A stretch of 19,958 nucleotides of DNA from NCBI GenBank assembly GCA_016198945.1, contig JACQHO010000198.1, forward strand, positions 1 through 19,958, in the 5' to 3' direction. Within the stretch, counting starts at the first letter, position 1. Every line of letters starts with the position of its first letter. The notes below the pieces were generated by a model. The model searched no databases. It had not been told where the DNA came from and was given only the letters and a program-made list of their open reading frames with translations. This DNA is from Nitrospirota bacterium (GTDB taxonomy: Bacteria; Nitrospirota; Nitrospiria; JACQBZ01). The position numbers and the translations under genes are program-made. Shown here piece by piece: positions 6,411 to 13,783 of the stretch.

Positions 6411-7067
6411 ATGAAACCACCTAAGGTCTACATTGAAACGACAGTTCTGAAGTTCTCCGCGACTCAGTTACCGCGGCTCCAGCCTAAGTCGCAGAAAATC
6501 AACTGGGGTGGCTGCGTACATGATATTACAGTCCATGACTTTATCGATCTAAACCCCAATGATTTTATCAAGAATCCGGAACTGAAGGCGGAGGCGGATC
6601 TATTGCCAGAACTTGCTGAAGCAGGCAAACGCGGACAAGTTAAATATGTGATACAGATGGAAACATTGTTCGAGAGTTGGGGACTGCCAAAAATGGATAG
6701 TGCAACGGGGAAATTCTACGGTGCCCCATATGAGACTGTCGATGCGCCGATTAAGTACGGCAGAGTTATTTCCGGCGGTCTCCATGACGCGAAGGATATG
6801 CAGTTCGAATTCTTGGCAAACATTCAGTCAAAGCGCTTCGTTGAATTACAGAAGATGACAGGTGCATACCAAGGGAATCGAGGCCTAAACCGGAACCAAT
6901 TGTTCGATGCCTTCCAGCTATGGTGCGCCGAGCATAACGCGTGCGATTATTTTCTAACGCTTGATTTTAAGCTGATCGAGGTCCTGCGGAAAAACCGTAA
7001 GCTGCAGTTGCAGGTCGAGGTAGTCCGCCCATCGGAGTTTCTGGAGGTAGTTACAGGAAGCACTTAA
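6411..7067 (+). CDS. PIN-like domain protein
   Basis: A 218-residue protein whose ends look like a PIN nuclease fold. It begins KVYIETTVLKF, where the usual first acidic residue is Glu 9. The end reads NQLFDAFQLWCAEHNACDYFLTLDFKLIE, which has the later acidic positions and the strand that closes the PIN active site. The middle is longer than in VapC toxins (about 130 aa), so this may be a larger PIN subfamily. No antitoxin gene is adjacent. ATG 6411 is chosen because the frame upstream is the duplicated non-coding block and gene fragment. Base use differs visibly from the flanking core genes. The stop codon lies inside a sequence that resembles the first half of an attC site. Confidence 0.6.
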   Translation: MKPPKVYIETTVLKFSATQLPRLQPKSQKINWGGCVHDITVHDFIDLNPNDFIKNPELKAEADLLPELAEAGKRGQVKYVIQMETLFESWGLPKMDSATGKFYGAPYETVDAPIKYGRVISGGLHDAKDMQFEFLANIQSKRFVELQKMTGAYQGNRGLNRNQLFDAFQLWCAEHNACDYFLTLDFKLIEVLRKNRKLQLQVEVVRPSEFLEVVTGST

Positions 7068-7090
7068 CAAGCCGATCAAGCCGACCCTTA
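7063..7090 (+). other. Possible truncated attC half-site
   Basis: CTTAACAAG...ATCAAGCCGACC resembles the R''-L'' arm of a proteobacterial attC site. It contains the stop of the PIN-like gene, as often happens in integron cassettes. The matching second arm (expected GGCTTGA...GTTRRRY) is not seen in the next 100 nt, so this is at best a broken site. Confidence 0.3.
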
Positions 7091-7115
7091 CGGTGCGCGA
7101 AAGAAGAGGAGTGAA

Positions 7116-7535
7116 ATGAGATTGATTGGGTTTTTCATAATAACTTTTCTGCTTCTTTCTGCTTGCGCCACTCGGCCAATATCTAACGCCGAGGCACTGG
7201 TCACACCGGGCGAGCGCATTCTTGACACTCAGTTTCTCCGGCAGGCACCCGGCACTGGCGAAGTCACCGTGAAGAGAGACAGCGGCGCTTTTGGCTCCGT
7301 ATGTTCCTCGCGCATCTTTGTCGATGGCCGTCCCGTTGCAGATATTCGCGTTTCTGAAAAGGTGGTTTTATATCTGCCGGAGGGCGAGCACATCTTGAGT
7401 GTCCGGTCCAATGGCATCTGCTTCAACGCTGGCATGTCCGAAGTCACGGTTCTGGTCAGGTCCGGTGTGCAGTCGAGTTTTGGAGTCGGCTATGGAAGCA
7501 GTGGTGATATCTTCATCAATACCACCGCATTCTAG
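7116..7535 (+). CDS. Small lipoprotein, DUF2846/PEGA-like beta domain
   Basis: A 139-residue protein with a lipoprotein signal peptide (lipobox LLSAC, Cys near residue 17). A strand-rich domain follows, with SRIFVDGRPVADI and VVLYLPEGEHILSV. The pattern 'variable surface, VDG, then PEG.H.L.V' recalls DUF2846 or PEGA-type domains; I could not confirm the family. GAGGAG precedes the start. It is followed after 31 nt by a second lipoprotein gene, so the two are probably co-transcribed. Nothing indicates catalytic activity; an envelope structural or adaptor role is a guess. Confidence 0.72.
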   Translation: MRLIGFFIITFLLLSACATRPISNAEALVTPGERILDTQFLRQAPGTGEVTVKRDSGAFGSVCSSRIFVDGRPVADIRVSEKVVLYLPEGEHILSVRSNGICFNAGMSEVTVLVRSGVQSSFGVGYGSSGDIFINTTAF

Positions 7536-7566
7536 GGCGACCCCATCATTCCATAGGAGACTGGTC

Positions 7567-8214
7567 ATGACGTTTTACCGAATTCGTTTTTTAACTTCCA
7601 TGATCATGGTTATTACACTGGGGGGCTGCACAGGTAAGTTAGATTACATCCGCCCCGTCACCGATCCACGCGTCGAAAACTCGAAGATCATCGACAAGCA
7701 TCGAGAGGCTGTGTGGAACGCTGCGGTACCGACACTCGGCAAGCAGTTCTTCGTGATCAACAATCTCGACAAATCATCCGGCTTCATTAATCTCAGCTAT
7801 ACGGGCGATCCGGAAGCCTACGTCGATTGCGGCCGTATCGTGTCCTACGTCAAGAACCTCCGTGGTGAACGCACCTACGACTTTGCTGGAGCAAAAGCGG
7901 AGCAATCCTACGAAGTCATGAACGACGCCGGCCTATTCTTCATTCAGCGAAAGATGTCGCTCGACGGCCGAGTGAACATAGTGTTTGAGGAAATTGGTCC
8001 GGACAGAACGCGTGTCACGGCCAACACCCGCTACGTTCTCTCTCGCTATTTGCAGATTCAGGATTTGACAAGGCAGTACAGCGGTCAAAACACGAACAAC
8101 TCCATTACGTTCAACTCGGGCTCTGGCGCCTCCTTTCCTGCAACAGGTGGCCGAGCTACTGAATGTGTTGCAACGGGCAAGCTTGAGCGCGATATACTCT
8201 CTCTCATTAACTGA
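7567..8214 (+). CDS. Hypothetical lipoprotein
   Basis: A 215-residue protein starting at ATG 7567, after AGGAGACTGGTC. The open frame extends further upstream but overlaps the previous gene, and those codons lack a signal peptide. Lipobox LGGC follows a hydrophobic segment. The middle part (WNAAVPTLGKQFFVINNLDKSSGFINLSYTGDPEAYVDCG) resembles the 'conversion to an insoluble or stress-exposed state' lipoproteins often annotated only as hypothetical. A strand-rich block ending TRVTANTRYVL and a Ser/Asn/Gly-rich tail complete it. I recognise no named family. It is the last gene before the attC site, so it may be the payload of a gene cassette together with 7116-7535. Confidence 0.7.
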   Translation: MTFYRIRFLTSMIMVITLGGCTGKLDYIRPVTDPRVENSKIIDKHREAVWNAAVPTLGKQFFVINNLDKSSGFINLSYTGDPEAYVDCGRIVSYVKNLRGERTYDFAGAKAEQSYEVMNDAGLFFIQRKMSLDGRVNIVFEEIGPDRTRVTANTRYVLSRYLQIQDLTRQYSGQNTNNSITFNSGSGASFPATGGRATECVATGKLERDILSLIN

Positions 8215-8219
8215 GAATG

Positions 8220-8240
8220 AAAGGTGCCTGCCACCTTTTA
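8220..8240 (+). terminator. Hairpin with short T tract after the lipoprotein pair
   Basis: AAAGGTG (8220-8226), loop CCTGC, CACCTTT (8232-8238) and one further T. A 7-bp perfect stem that could act as a terminator in either direction, or be a dispersed AAAGGTG-type palindrome. Confidence 0.5.
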
Positions 8241-8244
8241 GTTA

Positions 8245-8317
8245 GGGCTAACCCTTCATTCCAGCGGACCGTCAATAATCAGTGCATTTTGCCCTCCGCT
8301 GAATTTACACGTTAGAC
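8245..8317 (+). other. attC: Integron attC recombination site
   Basis: The 5' side has GGCTAAC (8246-8252) then ATTCCAGCGGA (8258-8268). The 3' side has TCCGCTGAAT (8295-8304) then GTTAGAC (8311-8317), which fits the core GTTRRRY exactly. The inner arms pair apart from one extra C on the 5' side. On the folded bottom strand that is a single extrahelical G, the hallmark used by IntI to choose the strand. Unpaired spacers of 5-6 nt separate inner and outer arms, as in known sites. The only weak point is one mismatch to RYYYAAC in the 5' outer box. No integrase gene lies in the window. Confidence 0.75.
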
Positions 8318-8343
8318 GATAGAAGAAAGGTCGGAGGTTTCAA

Positions 8344-8817
8344 ATGGCAACGCATCAAATTCCTGCGCGGGCGACATCGCGCTACTCAGGACAGTACTCC
8401 GGCGTCATTGATCCTCAACGCCTGGTCGAAATTTTCTCGGACTCGCACAGAATCGCTCTATCTTCCAAGAATCCTGACACGGCACACGCGCGATTCGAGC
8501 TGGCCGTAGAGGCTTATCACCAACTCATGTCTATGAATGTCTCGGGCGATGCTCGCGCATCGGTAGATAGCGCAATGAGATCACTATCTGACCAGTTTCC
8601 GGCGCAGGTCTACGTAAATGAGGCGCTCGGCCTTCGCGAAAAGGCTGCGAAATTGAAGACCGCTCGAAAAAAACTTGAGCTACTTCAGCGTGCTCATCAA
8701 GTATTGCAGAAGGGTCTTGCCTCGAATCCTGATGGTTCAGCCTCTATCCAGGCCGCCGCCGAACATGTCCGCGCCGAAATCGCTCAAGCACAGGCTGCGA
8801 CCACGAACAGAAGATAG
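8344..8817 (+). CDS. Hypothetical helical protein next to attC
   Basis: A 157-residue soluble protein without signal peptide or membrane segment. GGAGG stands 8 nt before the start. It is predicted mostly helical, with Ala-rich amphipathic stretches (ARFELAVEAYHQLMSM, LREKAAKLKTARKKLELLQRAHQVLQKGL) that could form a TPR-like or coiled-coil bundle. I do not recognise a family. It begins 27 nt after the attC core, where the first gene of a following cassette would lie, but no second attC is visible after it. Confidence 0.65.
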   Translation: MATHQIPARATSRYSGQYSGVIDPQRLVEIFSDSHRIALSSKNPDTAHARFELAVEAYHQLMSMNVSGDARASVDSAMRSLSDQFPAQVYVNEALGLREKAAKLKTARKKLELLQRAHQVLQKGLASNPDGSASIQAAAEHVRAEIAQAQAATTNRR

Positions 8818-8928
8818 GGCCAGGTCTTTACTTTGGCATCTCATGAACTCAAGGATTTTATTTTTCCCGACGGCGGGGCTGAATCCTGACAGCGGATTTA
8901 AATTGCAACAGGTTTTATACCGCGATCC

Positions 8929-9050
8929 TCAACTCAATCGCGTCTTAATCAGATGCAGGAGTTCCAATCGCTTGGGAGTCAGGGCTTTCCGGAAGGCGAC
9001 AATGTTCTCAAAGTAAATTCCGACTTCCCGCTTTACCTTTTCCCTTCGCT
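8929..9050 (-). pseudogene. Possible remnant of an HTH antitoxin-like regulator
   Basis: On the minus strand, one short piece reads VGIYFENIVAFRKALTPKRLELLHLIK. It resembles the segment before the helix-turn-helix in HVO_A0114-type regulators. The frame stops where the DNA-binding helix should begin, and no sensible N-terminus lies upstream. The rest of the 8818-9137 gap contains nothing I can identify apart from the proC promoter. Low-confidence call from one motif. Confidence 0.25.
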
Positions 9051-9080
9051 CAACGGTCTCTATGGAACGGTTTGAACCGC

Positions 9081-9109
9081 TTGAAAACGGCGGGCGTTCG
9101 GAGTATTCT
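9081..9109 (+). promoter_or_regulatory. Sigma70-like promoter of proC
   Basis: TTGAAA (9081-9086), a 17-nt spacer and TATTCT (9104-9109). Transcription would begin about 20 nt before the proC start, giving a short leader with GGAGG. Confidence 0.6.
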
Positions 9110-9137
9110 CTAAACAGATGAGTTTGGAGGGTTTGCG

Positions 9138-9956
9138 ATGGCGAAGCTGAGTCGGCGATTGGGCGTGATCGGGGCGGGCAAGATGGGCTCGGCGCTGATC
9201 CGCGGGATTGTGAAGGCTGCAGTTCTTTCACCCGATAAGATCACCGTGAGTGATGTCGATTCCGGCCTGCTTTCATCCTTGAAGCAGGACACCGGCATCA
9301 AGACTACTCCGGACAACTCGATCGTGGTGAAAGCGGCCGAGATCATCCTTCTGGCCTTGAAGCCGGACATGATTCGTCCCGTGCTTCAGGAAGTGAAAGG
9401 CGCGCTGACGAAAGACCATCTCATCATCTCGATTGCTGCAGGTGTTCCGATTAAACAGATTGAGGAAGTGACGGGTCCGGAAGCGCGGGTCGTGCGCGTG
9501 ATGCCGAATACGCCGGCTTTGATCGGCCAGGGGGCCGCGGCATTCAGTCCGGGCAAGAAGGCAAAGAAGGAAGACGTCGAAGACGTGAAGGCGATCCTCG
9601 AAGCGGTGGGCGTGGCGGTCGAACTCCCCGAAAAACATCTTGATGCCGTGACGGGGCTATCCGGAAGCGGTCCGGCCTTTGTCTTCATGGTGATCGAGGC
9701 GCTGGCCGACGGCGGCGTGAAGATGGGGTTGCCCCGCGCCGTGGCGATGACGCTTGCGGCACAGACGGTGGCCGGAGCGGCGAAGATGGTGCTCGAAACG
9801 AAGAAGCATCCCGGAGAACTGAAGGATCAGGTGGCCTCGCCCGGTGGAACAACGATCGCCGGGATCTCGGCGCTTGAGCGCGGCGGCCTCCGCGCGACGT
9901 TGATCGAGGCGGTCGAGGCCGCGACGAAACGTTCGATGGAATTGGGCGGCAAGTAG
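9138..9956 (+). CDS. proC: Pyrroline-5-carboxylate reductase
   Basis: Reduces 1-pyrroline-5-carboxylate to L-proline with NAD(P)H, in the cytoplasm. At 272 residues it is of normal length. The N-terminal Rossmann motif is GVIGAGKMGSALIRG. The C-terminal dimerisation domain carries the family signature (VTGLSGSGPAFVFMVIEALADGGVKMGLPR ... ASPGGTT). The start has TTGGAGGG just upstream and a promoter at 9081. The stop codon falls inside a GTAGGGGC palindrome. The next genes encode an aldehyde dehydrogenase, an ornithine cyclodeaminase-type protein and an arginine dihydrolase-like enzyme. P5C would thus be both made and consumed by products of this cluster. Confidence 0.96.
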   Translation: MAKLSRRLGVIGAGKMGSALIRGIVKAAVLSPDKITVSDVDSGLLSSLKQDTGIKTTPDNSIVVKAAEIILLALKPDMIRPVLQEVKGALTKDHLIISIAAGVPIKQIEEVTGPEARVVRVMPNTPALIGQGAAAFSPGKKAKKEDVEDVKAILEAVGVAVELPEKHLDAVTGLSGSGPAFVFMVIEALADGGVKMGLPRAVAMTLAAQTVAGAAKMVLETKKHPGELKDQVASPGGTTIAGISALERGGLRATLIEAVEAATKRSMELGGK

Positions 9957-9980
9957 GGGCACGGCGCGCCATGCCCCTAC
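9953..9980. repeat. GTAGGGGC palindrome, copy 1
   Basis: A 28-nt palindrome with one mismatch: GTAGGGGCA...TGCCCCTAC with centre CGGCGCGCC. It overlaps the proC stop codon. Same family as 10006-10029, 12858-12885 and 18510-18539. Confidence 0.8.
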
Positions 9981-10005
9981 ATCGAAATTCTTGCGCATCG
10001 TGTTT

Positions 10006-10029
10006 GTAGGGGCGTCCCTTGGGTCGCCC
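10006..10029. repeat. GTAGGGGC palindrome, partial copy 2
   Basis: GTAGGGGCGTCCC followed by GGGTCGCCC: arms GGGCG-T-CCC and GGG-T-CGCCC around TT. It lies 25 nt after copy 1 and ends at the ribosome site of the aldehyde dehydrogenase gene. Confidence 0.65.
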
Positions 10030-10042
10030 GGGGAGGTATGTC

Positions 10043-11536
10043 ATGAACGGCCAAAATTTCATCGACGGGCAATGGGTTGATTCCCACACACATGACACGT
10101 TTGAAAGCCGCAACCCGGCAGACCGGGACGAGGTGCTGGGTACTTTTCCGAGGTCGAATGCCAAGGACGTGGATGAAGCCGTCCACGCGGCACGGAAGGT
10201 CTTTCCGGCCTGGCGGGCGATGTCCCGAATCAAGCGGGGCGAGGTGTTCGACCAGTTCGTCCAGCTCATTAAAAAAGACCATGAAGAACTGTCGCGCCTC
10301 ATGGCCCGGGAATGCGGCAAGGCGATCAACGAGTCCCGCGCCGACGTGACGGAAGGCATCCATATGGCCCAGTATGTCTTCGGTGCCGCGCGGATGCCGG
10401 CCGGAGATGTGATCGCCTCCGAAATCCCCGAGAAAGACGCCTATATGCGCCGTCATCCCAAAGGGGTTGTGGCGGCCATCACGCCCTGGAACTTCCCGTT
10501 TGCGATCCCGCTCTGGCTGCTCGGTCCGTCCCTGGTCGAGGGCAACACGGTCGTCTTCAAGCCCTCCGAGGATACGCCGCTGATGGGACAGAAGGTGGTG
10601 GAATATTTGGAACGCGCCGGGATCCCCCCGGGCGTGTTGAATCTGGTTCAGGGAGACGGGGAAGACGCCGGCCGACCGCTGGTCGCCCATTCCGACGTGG
10701 ACGTCGTGGCCTTCACGGGATCGTTTGACGTCGGCTCCGAGATACGAAAGGTCTGCGCACAGAGCCCGCACAAGATGGCGGTCTGCGAGATGGGCGGGAA
10801 GAACGCCGTGATCGTCTTCGATGACGCCGACTTTCAAATTGCGCTCAACGCGGCGCTGCTTTCGGCCTACAAGACAACCGGCCAGCGGTGCGTCTCGTCC
10901 GGAAAACTGATCGTCCACGAGGCGTTGTACTCCAAGTTCTGCGAGGTGTTCGTCAAGCTTTCCAAACGCGTAAACATCGGTGATCCTCTCAATGAGAAAA
11001 CCTTGATGGGGCCGCTGATCAATGAAAGCGGACGAAAGAAGATGGAGCATTACAACGACCTGGCGCGAAAGGAAGGCGGGCGGGTTCTGCTTGAAGGCGG
11101 AGGGCTGAGAGGCGTTGAATACGGAAAAGGATGCTATGTGTCGCCTTTCGTTTACCAGATGGACTACACCCCAAAATCTCGCGTGCTTCGCGAAGAGGTG
11201 TTTGCCCCGAACGTCGCGATCGTTCCGTTCCGCACGATTGAAGAGGCGATTGCGATCTACAACGATACCGACTACGGCCTGGCCCTTGCCGTGATTACCG
11301 AGGACTACCGAAAGGCCCGTCGGATTCGGGAGGAGTGCGAATACGGCCTGGGCTATGTCAATCTGCCGTCGATCGGGGCCGAAGTGCATCTCCCCTTCGG
11401 CGGCGTGAAGCGGAGCGGCACGGGAATGCCGTCGGCCGCGACGCTGATCGACGCCGTGACGCACCGGACCGCCTGGACCGTAAACAACGCCAAAGAAATC
11501 AAGATGGCCCAGGGGCTGAAAGCGGAAATTGAGTAA
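10043..11536 (+). CDS. Aldehyde dehydrogenase, ALDH7 / glutamate-semialdehyde type
   Basis: An NAD(P)-dependent aldehyde dehydrogenase of 497 residues. The start is ATG 10043, with GGGGAGGT 5 nt upstream; the frame is open a little further up but that DNA is repeat. Motifs are intact: PWNFPFAIPLW, the cofactor loop FTGSFDVGSE, the general base Glu 249 in CEMGGKNA and the nucleophile Cys 283 in TGQRCVSS. The C-terminal region (YVNLPSIGAEVHLPFGG) recalls ALDH7 enzymes, which oxidise aminoadipate semialdehyde. Given its neighbours, the likely substrate is glutamate-5-semialdehyde, the open form of P5C, giving glutamate. Alpha-aminoadipate semialdehyde or another semialdehyde remain possible. Confidence 0.9.
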   Translation: MNGQNFIDGQWVDSHTHDTFESRNPADRDEVLGTFPRSNAKDVDEAVHAARKVFPAWRAMSRIKRGEVFDQFVQLIKKDHEELSRLMARECGKAINESRADVTEGIHMAQYVFGAARMPAGDVIASEIPEKDAYMRRHPKGVVAAITPWNFPFAIPLWLLGPSLVEGNTVVFKPSEDTPLMGQKVVEYLERAGIPPGVLNLVQGDGEDAGRPLVAHSDVDVVAFTGSFDVGSEIRKVCAQSPHKMAVCEMGGKNAVIVFDDADFQIALNAALLSAYKTTGQRCVSSGKLIVHEALYSKFCEVFVKLSKRVNIGDPLNEKTLMGPLINESGRKKMEHYNDLARKEGGRVLLEGGGLRGVEYGKGCYVSPFVYQMDYTPKSRVLREEVFAPNVAIVPFRTIEEAIAIYNDTDYGLALAVITEDYRKARRIREECEYGLGYVNLPSIGAEVHLPFGGVKRSGTGMPSAATLIDAVTHRTAWTVNNAKEIKMAQGLKAEIE

Positions 11537-11549
11537 TAGGAAATGATTC

Positions 11550-11608
11550 GTGAGGCGGAAGGCGTTAGGCGATGAAAGAATATAAGAAAGAGTCCCCTTA
11601 CGCCTCAC
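11550..11608. repeat. Inverted repeat in the gap before the cyclodeaminase gene
   Basis: GTGAGGCG (11550-11557) and CGCCTCAC (11601-11608), separated by 43 nt. It is surrounded by degenerate TTACG/CCCCTTA repeats. It may be a remnant of a dispersed element or a long-loop hairpin. The start of the next gene has no evident ribosome site. Confidence 0.55.
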
Positions 11609-11635
11609 CCCTTACCCCTTACGGTATTTAAATCC

Positions 11636-12850
11636 ATGCCATCCGAGACGGTTGAACTTTCGGGCCATATCATTGACTCCCTGACACTGCCGAAGGTGTT
11701 GGATGAGGTGATGAATTACGGCGGGACGTTCGAGATCATCGAGATCGCGATCGGCCATCGCCGCGAGGACCCCAGCCGGGCCCGGGTCCGGGTCTCGGCA
11801 CCTTCCCAAGAAACGCTCGACACTGTCTTGAGCCGCATCAAACAGTTGGGCGCCGTGCCGGTGGTGGAGGAAGAGGCGGCGCTCGTCCCGGCCGACATGG
11901 ACGGTGCGTTTCCCGAAAATTTCTACTGCACCACGAACCTTCAAACCTTCGTCCGAGTCCAGGACCGGTGGCTCGAGGTCGCACGGCCCGAGATGGACTG
12001 CGGCATCTTGGTCAATCCGGACCTGAAACGCGCCGCCACAATTCCGATCCATCTTGTCAAAAAGGGGGATTGCATCGTGGTGGGACATCAGGGGATACGA
12101 GTCACGCCGCTTGAACGCTCGCCGGAGCGAAACGTGTTCGAGTTCATGGCCAGCAGCGTTTCATCCGAGAAGCCCAAAGGCATTGTGATCAGGGAAGTAT
12201 CGGCCCAGATCCGCGCGGCGAAGAAGGAGGGCGGCCGGGTGATGGTCGTCGCCGGTCCGGCCGTGGTCCATACCGGCGCCGGAACGCATCTGGAACAACT
12301 GATCGAGTCCGGCTGGGTGGATGTCCTGTTCGCCGGGAACGCGCTGGCGGTCCATGATATCGAACAGGCGCTCTACGGAACCTCGCTGGGCATCTATTTG
12401 GAGAAGGGCATCCCGGCGAAGGAAGGCCACGAGCACCACATGCGCGCGATCAACACGATCCGCCGCGCGGGCGGTATCCGGCCCGCCGTGGAGCGGGGGA
12501 TCCTAAAATCCGGCATCATGGCGGCCTGCGTGCGGAAGAGCATTGAGTTTGTCCTGGCCGGGTCCATCCGGGACGACGGGCCGCTGCCGGAGGTGGTGAC
12601 CGACATGGTCATGGCGCAGGACGCATTGCGGAAGGTCCTGCCCGGCGTGTCGATCTGTGTGATGATCGCGACGATGCTGCATTCGATCGCGGCCGGAAAT
12701 GTTCTTCCGGCCTCGGTGAAGCTGGTCTGCGTGGACATCAACCCGGCCGTGGTGACGAAGCTGACGGATCGGGGGAGTTTTCAGGCCATTGGGCTTGTGA
12801 CGGACGTCGAGCCGTTTCTGCGGGAATTATGGATGAACCTGTCTTCTTGA
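11636..12850 (+). CDS. Ornithine cyclodeaminase-type protein (TIGR00300, LOR/SDH-like)
   Basis: A 404-residue protein of the family long annotated 'LOR/SDH bifunctional enzyme conserved domain'. Members include archaeal ornithine cyclodeaminases and the C-terminal half of cyanobacterial AgrE. The expected reaction is L-ornithine to L-proline plus ammonia, using bound NAD. The N-terminal region begins ETVELSGHIIDSLTLPKVLD, followed by FYCTTNLQTFVRV, and the NAD-binding C-terminal part contains VMVVAGPAVVHTGAGTHLE and GNALAVHDIEQALYG. The protein is unrelated to classic bacterial ornithine cyclodeaminases. Translation starts without a clear Shine-Dalgarno. Its partner arginine-hydrolysing domain, fused to it in AgrE, is encoded separately at 12908-13702. 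Confidence 0.88.
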   Translation: MPSETVELSGHIIDSLTLPKVLDEVMNYGGTFEIIEIAIGHRREDPSRARVRVSAPSQETLDTVLSRIKQLGAVPVVEEEAALVPADMDGAFPENFYCTTNLQTFVRVQDRWLEVARPEMDCGILVNPDLKRAATIPIHLVKKGDCIVVGHQGIRVTPLERSPERNVFEFMASSVSSEKPKGIVIREVSAQIRAAKKEGGRVMVVAGPAVVHTGAGTHLEQLIESGWVDVLFAGNALAVHDIEQALYGTSLGIYLEKGIPAKEGHEHHMRAINTIRRAGGIRPAVERGILKSGIMAACVRKSIEFVLAGSIRDDGPLPEVVTDMVMAQDALRKVLPGVSICVMIATMLHSIAAGNVLPASVKLVCVDINPAVVTKLTDRGSFQAIGLVTDVEPFLRELWMNLSS

Positions 12851-12857
12851 TGGTCCT

Positions 12858-12885
12858 GTAGGGGCGTACGGCCGTACGCCCCTAC
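12858..12885. repeat. GTAGGGGC palindrome, copy 3
   Basis: A perfect 28-nt palindrome, arms GTAGGGGCGTACGG and its complement, between two co-directional genes of the arginine-proline cluster. Confidence 0.88.
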
Positions 12886-12907
12886 GACACGGATTACGGA
12901 AAAGGCG

Positions 12908-13702
12908 ATGCCGACGTTTCTCATGTGCCCGCCGGACTATTACGGGATTGAGTACGAGATCAATCCCTGGATGGACTGTCGCCGTCCGGCGGATACGGCC
13001 TTAGCTAAAAAACAGTGGCGGGCGCTTTACGATCAGTTGACAACGAAGCTCGGCGCGACGGTCGAACTGCTCATGCCGGTCAAAGGGCTTCCCGACCTGA
13101 TCTTCACGGCCAATGCCGGACTGGTGGCCGGCACAAAATTCATCCGGAGTAATTTCCGTTTTCCCCAGCGCCGGCGTGAAATCCCGGTCTTCGAAACCTG
13201 GTTCAAAGAGCGGGGCTACCGGATTCTTCCGCTGCCGCCGGCGGCCTGTTTTGAAGGGGAAGGGGACGCGCTGCCGGTCGGCCAAACGTTCTTTGCGGGT
13301 TACCGAACGCGTTCCGACATCCAGTCCCATCAGACGATCGGCGAGATCCTGGGATGCGAAGTGCTCTCGCTGGAACTGGCCGATCCGCGCTTCTATCACC
13401 TGGACACCTGCTTCTGTCCCCTGGATGACCGGACCGCTCTCTATTTTCCCGATGCTTTTGATGCGTACGGCCGAAAGGTGATCGAGACCTCCGTCCCCGA
13501 ACCGATTCCGGTGGCCCCGGAGGATGCGCTTCGATTCGGCTGCAATGCCATTGTGGTTGGAACGGGCGTTGTGCTGCATGCCGGTTGTGATGAATTAAAC
13601 CGCGATCTGCGCCGCCGCGGCTTCACGGTCCATGAGCTGGACCTGTCCGAGTTTCATAAGGCCGGCGGCAGCGCGAAGTGTCTCGTGCTCAGGTTGAATT
13701 AA
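12908..13702 (+). CDS. Amidinotransferase-fold arginine dihydrolase-like enzyme (ArgZ type)
   Basis: A 264-residue guanidine-modifying enzyme. Expected catalytic features are present: FTANAG, an acidic FEGEGD motif, a HLDTCF motif with the catalytic His, and a C-terminal GGSAKC with the nucleophilic Cys near residue 259. The opening MCPPDYYGIEYEINPWMD and the FTANAG motif are typical of the N-terminal domain of cyanobacterial ArgZ/AgrE. Those enzymes convert arginine to ornithine plus two ammonia and CO2. Dimethylarginine hydrolase (DDAH-like) activity is the main alternative. The adjacent ornithine cyclodeaminase gene, fused to this domain in AgrE, strongly favours arginine dihydrolase. AAAAGG lies close to the start. 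Confidence 0.82.
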   Translation: MPTFLMCPPDYYGIEYEINPWMDCRRPADTALAKKQWRALYDQLTTKLGATVELLMPVKGLPDLIFTANAGLVAGTKFIRSNFRFPQRRREIPVFETWFKERGYRILPLPPAACFEGEGDALPVGQTFFAGYRTRSDIQSHQTIGEILGCEVLSLELADPRFYHLDTCFCPLDDRTALYFPDAFDAYGRKVIETSVPEPIPVAPEDALRFGCNAIVVGTGVVLHAGCDELNRDLRRRGFTVHELDLSEFHKAGGSAKCLVLRLN

Positions 13703-13711
13703 GAAGGCGCC

Positions 13712-13740
13712 TTGCGTTTCCTGCCGTTCCGGGCTAAAAT
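13712..13740 (+). promoter_or_regulatory. Sigma70-like promoter of the macrodomain-CobW pair
   Basis: TTGCGT (13712-13717), a 17-nt spacer and TAAAAT (13735-13740). The start codon is 44 nt after the -10 box. This makes the pair a transcription unit separate from the arginine cluster. Confidence 0.5.
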
Positions 13741-13783
13741 CAAGCCGGCTGCGGATCCGGCAAGGGAGAAAGGGAACGGCTTC

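Noticed and set aside
8344..8817. TPR protein annotation
   Set aside because: Helical periodicity is suggestive, but the canonical TPR positions are not met.
9977..11608. 543-codon open frame on the minus strand
   Set aside because: Mirrors the aldehyde dehydrogenase gene; His/Arg-rich translation without a recognisable domain.
9953..12885. CRISPR-like array from repeated GTAGGGGC units
   Set aside because: Copies are palindromic, irregularly spaced by up to thousands of bases, and there are no spacers or cas genes.
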